The notes beneath the pieces are model-generated. The model made no database searches and was not told the origin of the DNA. It saw only the letters and a program-made list of their open reading frames with translations. This document shows, in pieces, positions 61,754-64,000 of a DNA stretch of 64,000 nt. The stretch comes from Terriglobia bacterium (GTDB taxonomy: Bacteria; Acidobacteriota; Terriglobia; Terriglobales; Acidobacteriaceae), in contig JAIQGE010000017.1 in assembly GCA_020072815.1 (NCBI GenBank), forward strand, positions 1 through 64,000. The letters run 5' to 3'. Numbering within the stretch: the stretch's first letter is position 1; every line of letters begins with the position of its first letter. Both the position numbers and the translations under genes were made by a program.

Positions 61754-63569
61754 GTTTCCTTTTGTGCCCGACAGCAAAGGAGAGGTCTGGCTTTGGCCTT
61801 TACTGCGCCAAATCCGTGACGTCCTCAAAGGCGCCTTGGAGGCCCGCAAGCTGCTACCCGCTGCATTCGTGCTGATGCTCGGGTTTCTCGCCCTGACCGC
61901 CTGGGATGGCTACTCCAGCACCCGTGAATTGCTCAGCGCGCAGGCCTACGTGCAGCGAACCCATGAAGTCCTGCATGAAATGGACGGCGTGGAAGACGGC
62001 CTGCAGGACGCCCGCGAAGCCTGGCTCCACTACGTGCTTACCCCGGAAAAGCAGGACAGGGTCAATTTTGAAAGCGCCGTGTTGCGCACCTGGACACAGT
62101 TGGACCGTGTTTCGGGAAAAGATCCTGAACATCAGGCCAGCATCAAGCAGTTGCGCGGCTTCATCACCGACGAACTGCAACAGTTGCGCGCCGACGTCTA
62201 TTCCAACTACTCCAAACGCATTTATCACTCGCCGGAAGCAGATGCCAAGATGGACCGCGTCCGCGATGCCATCCAAAATTTCAAGGACGAGCAGGAACGC
62301 CTGCTGCGCGACCGCAACCAGGCAGCGCAGGTGCGCTCCCGCCAGATCACGCGCAGCGTATTTTCCCGCACCATGGTGTTCAGCGGGCTCATGGCCGTGC
62401 TCTTTCTGCTGGTCATGCGGGATTCCAAGAAGCTTCGCGTCGCGGAACAAAAGGCGTTGCTGGCCCAAACCGGCCTGGAGGGTTCGCTCCTGCAGCTCAA
62501 GAGCGAATCGGAAAACAGCCGGCTTTTGAATGAGCTCCAGGCAGACTTCCAGATCTGCGTAAGCGCCACGGAAGCCTACAAAGTAGCCGCCAGTTATCTG
62601 CAACGACTGATGCCGGAAAGCCTGGGTACGGTTTTTGCGATTGATAGTTCGCAAGATGCGATGGATGCGCAGGCCATCTGGCCGTCGCCGGAAGCCGCTC
62701 CTTTACATCAGGTGTTTTCCCGCGAAGACTGCTGCGCCGTCCGCGGCGGGCGCTTGCATGCGCACTTGAATTCGCCCAAGGGCATTGATTGCCGGCACTT
62801 CACCGCAGCCGTCCCCGCCACCTACATTTGCTTTCCTCTTTCCGCGCTGGGAGAAACCCTGGGCGTGCTGCATTTAAGCGCTCCCAATCCTGAAATGTTC
62901 ACGGAAAACCGGCTGGCGCTGATCCAGCAGATTGGCGAATACGCCGCGCTGCGGCTGGCCAACCTAAAGCTGAAAGAGAAGCTGCAGCACCAGTCGCTGC
63001 GCGATCCGCTCACCGGGCTGTACAACCGGCGGTTTCTGGAAACCACCCTGGAACAGGAACTGGGCCGGACAGCGCGCGGCGGCGCCGGCATCGGCTTGAT
63101 CATGGCGGACATTGACGGCTTCAAACTTTTCAACGACAAATTCGGGCACGACGCCGGCGACCTGGTGCTCAAAGAGATTGCCGCGTTGTTGCGCCGGTCG
63201 GTCCGCGCGGAAGATATTGTCTGCCGCTACGGCGGAGAGGAATTTCTCGCCGTGGTCCCGGAGAGCACGCTGGAGAGCGTGCAGGAGCGCGCGGAGCAGA
63301 TGCGCGCGGCCGTCTCTAAACTGCAGCTCGACTATGCCGGCAACCGCCTGGGCAAGATTACCGCATCTTTTGGCGTGTCTTATTCGCAGGATGGCGCGGT
63401 GGCCTCCAGCCAGCTTTTGCGCTACGCCGACGACGCCCTGTATGAGGCCAAACGCAGCGGTTGCGATTGCGTCCGCCTCAGTGAAGCCGCCAGCGCCAAG
63501 CCGCCCGCTTCTGAGACCGACCAGGACAAAGCGCGCGCCCAGGTGCGTTCCATCACCGGCCGCAGCTGA
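61752..63569 (+). CDS. Membrane GAF-GGDEF diguanylate cyclase
   Basis: 605 residues from ATG 61752; the start is not certain because it overlaps the mazG start. First membrane helix about 35-55 (LPAAFVLMLGFLALTAW), an extracytoplasmic helical sensor region (about 60-195, CHASE3-like), second helix about 210-228, a coiled-coil (235-270), a GAF domain (275-420) and a GGDEF domain (430-590). The active motif reads CRYGGEEF, and RAED five residues before it is an intact inhibitory I-site, so a feedback-regulated cyclic-di-GMP synthase is expected. The tail is Ala/Lys-rich. Confidence 0.9.
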   Translation: MFPFVPDSKGEVWLWPLLRQIRDVLKGALEARKLLPAAFVLMLGFLALTAWDGYSSTRELLSAQAYVQRTHEVLHEMDGVEDGLQDAREAWLHYVLTPEKQDRVNFESAVLRTWTQLDRVSGKDPEHQASIKQLRGFITDELQQLRADVYSNYSKRIYHSPEADAKMDRVRDAIQNFKDEQERLLRDRNQAAQVRSRQITRSVFSRTMVFSGLMAVLFLLVMRDSKKLRVAEQKALLAQTGLEGSLLQLKSESENSRLLNELQADFQICVSATEAYKVAASYLQRLMPESLGTVFAIDSSQDAMDAQAIWPSPEAAPLHQVFSREDCCAVRGGRLHAHLNSPKGIDCRHFTAAVPATYICFPLSALGETLGVLHLSAPNPEMFTENRLALIQQIGEYAALRLANLKLKEKLQHQSLRDPLTGLYNRRFLETTLEQELGRTARGGAGIGLIMADIDGFKLFNDKFGHDAGDLVLKEIAALLRRSVRAEDIVCRYGGEEFLAVVPESTLESVQERAEQMRAAVSKLQLDYAGNRLGKITASFGVSYSQDGAVASSQLLRYADDALYEAKRSGCDCVRLSEAASAKPPASETDQDKARAQVRSITGRS

Positions 63570-63699
63570 AGCAAGGACTCTTACCCCTTTCTAATCCGTT
63601 TCTTTCTAAGCCACCTCTAACCTTCTAGTTCTAGCCTGGATAGTAGTGTTCCGAAGTAATGTTGTTTCTTCGCCCCAAAGCATCCAACAATAGAGGTAG

Positions 63700-64000
63700 A
63701 TGATTCGCTCTTTACCACAGCAAGGCCAGGGCTTTGACGTCCTGGTGATCGGCGGCGGCATCAACGGCGTGGCCATTGCGCGAGAGTGTGCTCGCCATGG
63801 CAAACGCACCTTGCTGGTGGAGCAAAGCGACTTCGCCTCCGGAGTCACCAGCCGGTCTACGCGGATTATCCACGGCGGGCTGCGTTATCTGGAACAGGGC
63901 GAGATCGCCATGGTGCGCGAGTCCCTGCGTGAACGCGAACGCTTGCTTCGCCAGTCGCCGCACCTGGTCCGCGCGCAGCAATTTCTCCTGGTGTTGCCGG
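63700..64000 (+). CDS. glpD: Glycerol-3-phosphate dehydrogenase, N-terminal part
   Basis: About 100 residues before the window ends. AGAGGT lies just upstream of ATG 63700. FAD-binding VLVIGGGINGVAIARECARHG, the ADFASGTS-like segment SDFASGVTSRST and RIIHGGLRYLEQGE are family hallmarks. The enzyme oxidises sn-glycerol 3-phosphate at the inner membrane and feeds the quinone pool. It follows the GGDEF gene after a 130-base gap. Confidence 0.93.
   Translation, partial: MIRSLPQQGQGFDVLVIGGGINGVAIARECARHGKRTLLVEQSDFASGVTSRSTRIIHGGLRYLEQGEIAMVRESLRERERLLRQSPHLVRAQQFLLVLP

Overview
The window looks like chromosomal DNA of a GC-rich, Gram-negative soil bacterium, most probably an Acidobacteriota member. 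The reasons are two long MacB/FtsX-type permeases of the ADOP class, a Crp/Fnr regulator of the type common in that phylum, giant secreted Ig/propeller proteins, an IS-type transposase and several short interspersed intergenic repeat families. This placement rests on remembered family resemblance, not on a search.

Layout. 1-53 is the start of a transposase running off the left edge. 931-5200 is a copper/redox unit: a Tat-exported multicopper oxidase, a SCO-cytochrome c fusion and a Fic protein. A convergent NAD(P)H-hydrate repair gene follows (5217-6818). 7169-10727 is an accessory patch: three tiny genes, a duplicated 3' end of ridA, a LysR regulator divergent from ridA, and two small secreted proteins. 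A frameshifted ADOP permease (10906-13409) leads into a mobile-element scar: a transposase-like fragment and a 46-nt 3' fragment of tRNA-Glu (14695-14740), a probable attachment site. 15750-26233 is a tight same-strand block of five exported proteins: two giant Ig/propeller proteins, a HEAT-like protein, a small secreted protein and a diheme peroxidase-like cytochrome. It is the best candidate for an undescribed system.

26419-33182 holds a small membrane protein, a LolA-like protein, a Crp/Fnr regulator that appears to use an ATT start, and a four-gene minus-strand glycosylation cluster (GT2, GT4, NAD-sugar epimerase, WecG/TagA). 33401-40861 holds a secreted MetX-like hydrolase, an orphan antitoxin, and a run of two paralogous FAD oxidoreductases, a Rieske oxygenase and two unknown proteins, the second candidate for a new pathway. 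40879-50421 carries housekeeping and oxidoreductase genes: fused alpha/beta 2-oxoacid dehydrogenase E1, a HAD phosphatase, a GNAT, an FMO/Baeyer-Villiger-type monooxygenase, uvrB and a TlpA-like thioredoxin.

50833-56286 combines two polytopic membrane proteins related to glycosyltransferases, a phosphofructokinase with both residues diagnostic of pyrophosphate use, and an O-methyltransferase. An intact ADOP permease follows. The minus-strand trio 61753-58892 (MazG, GNAT, enolase-superfamily NSAR/OSBS-like enzyme) fits an N-succinyl amino acid racemisation pathway plus nucleotide housecleaning. A membrane GAF-GGDEF diguanylate cyclase and the start of glpD close the window. Intergenic regions from about 38 kb onward carry at least five short repeat families, two of which supply the last codons and stop of genes.
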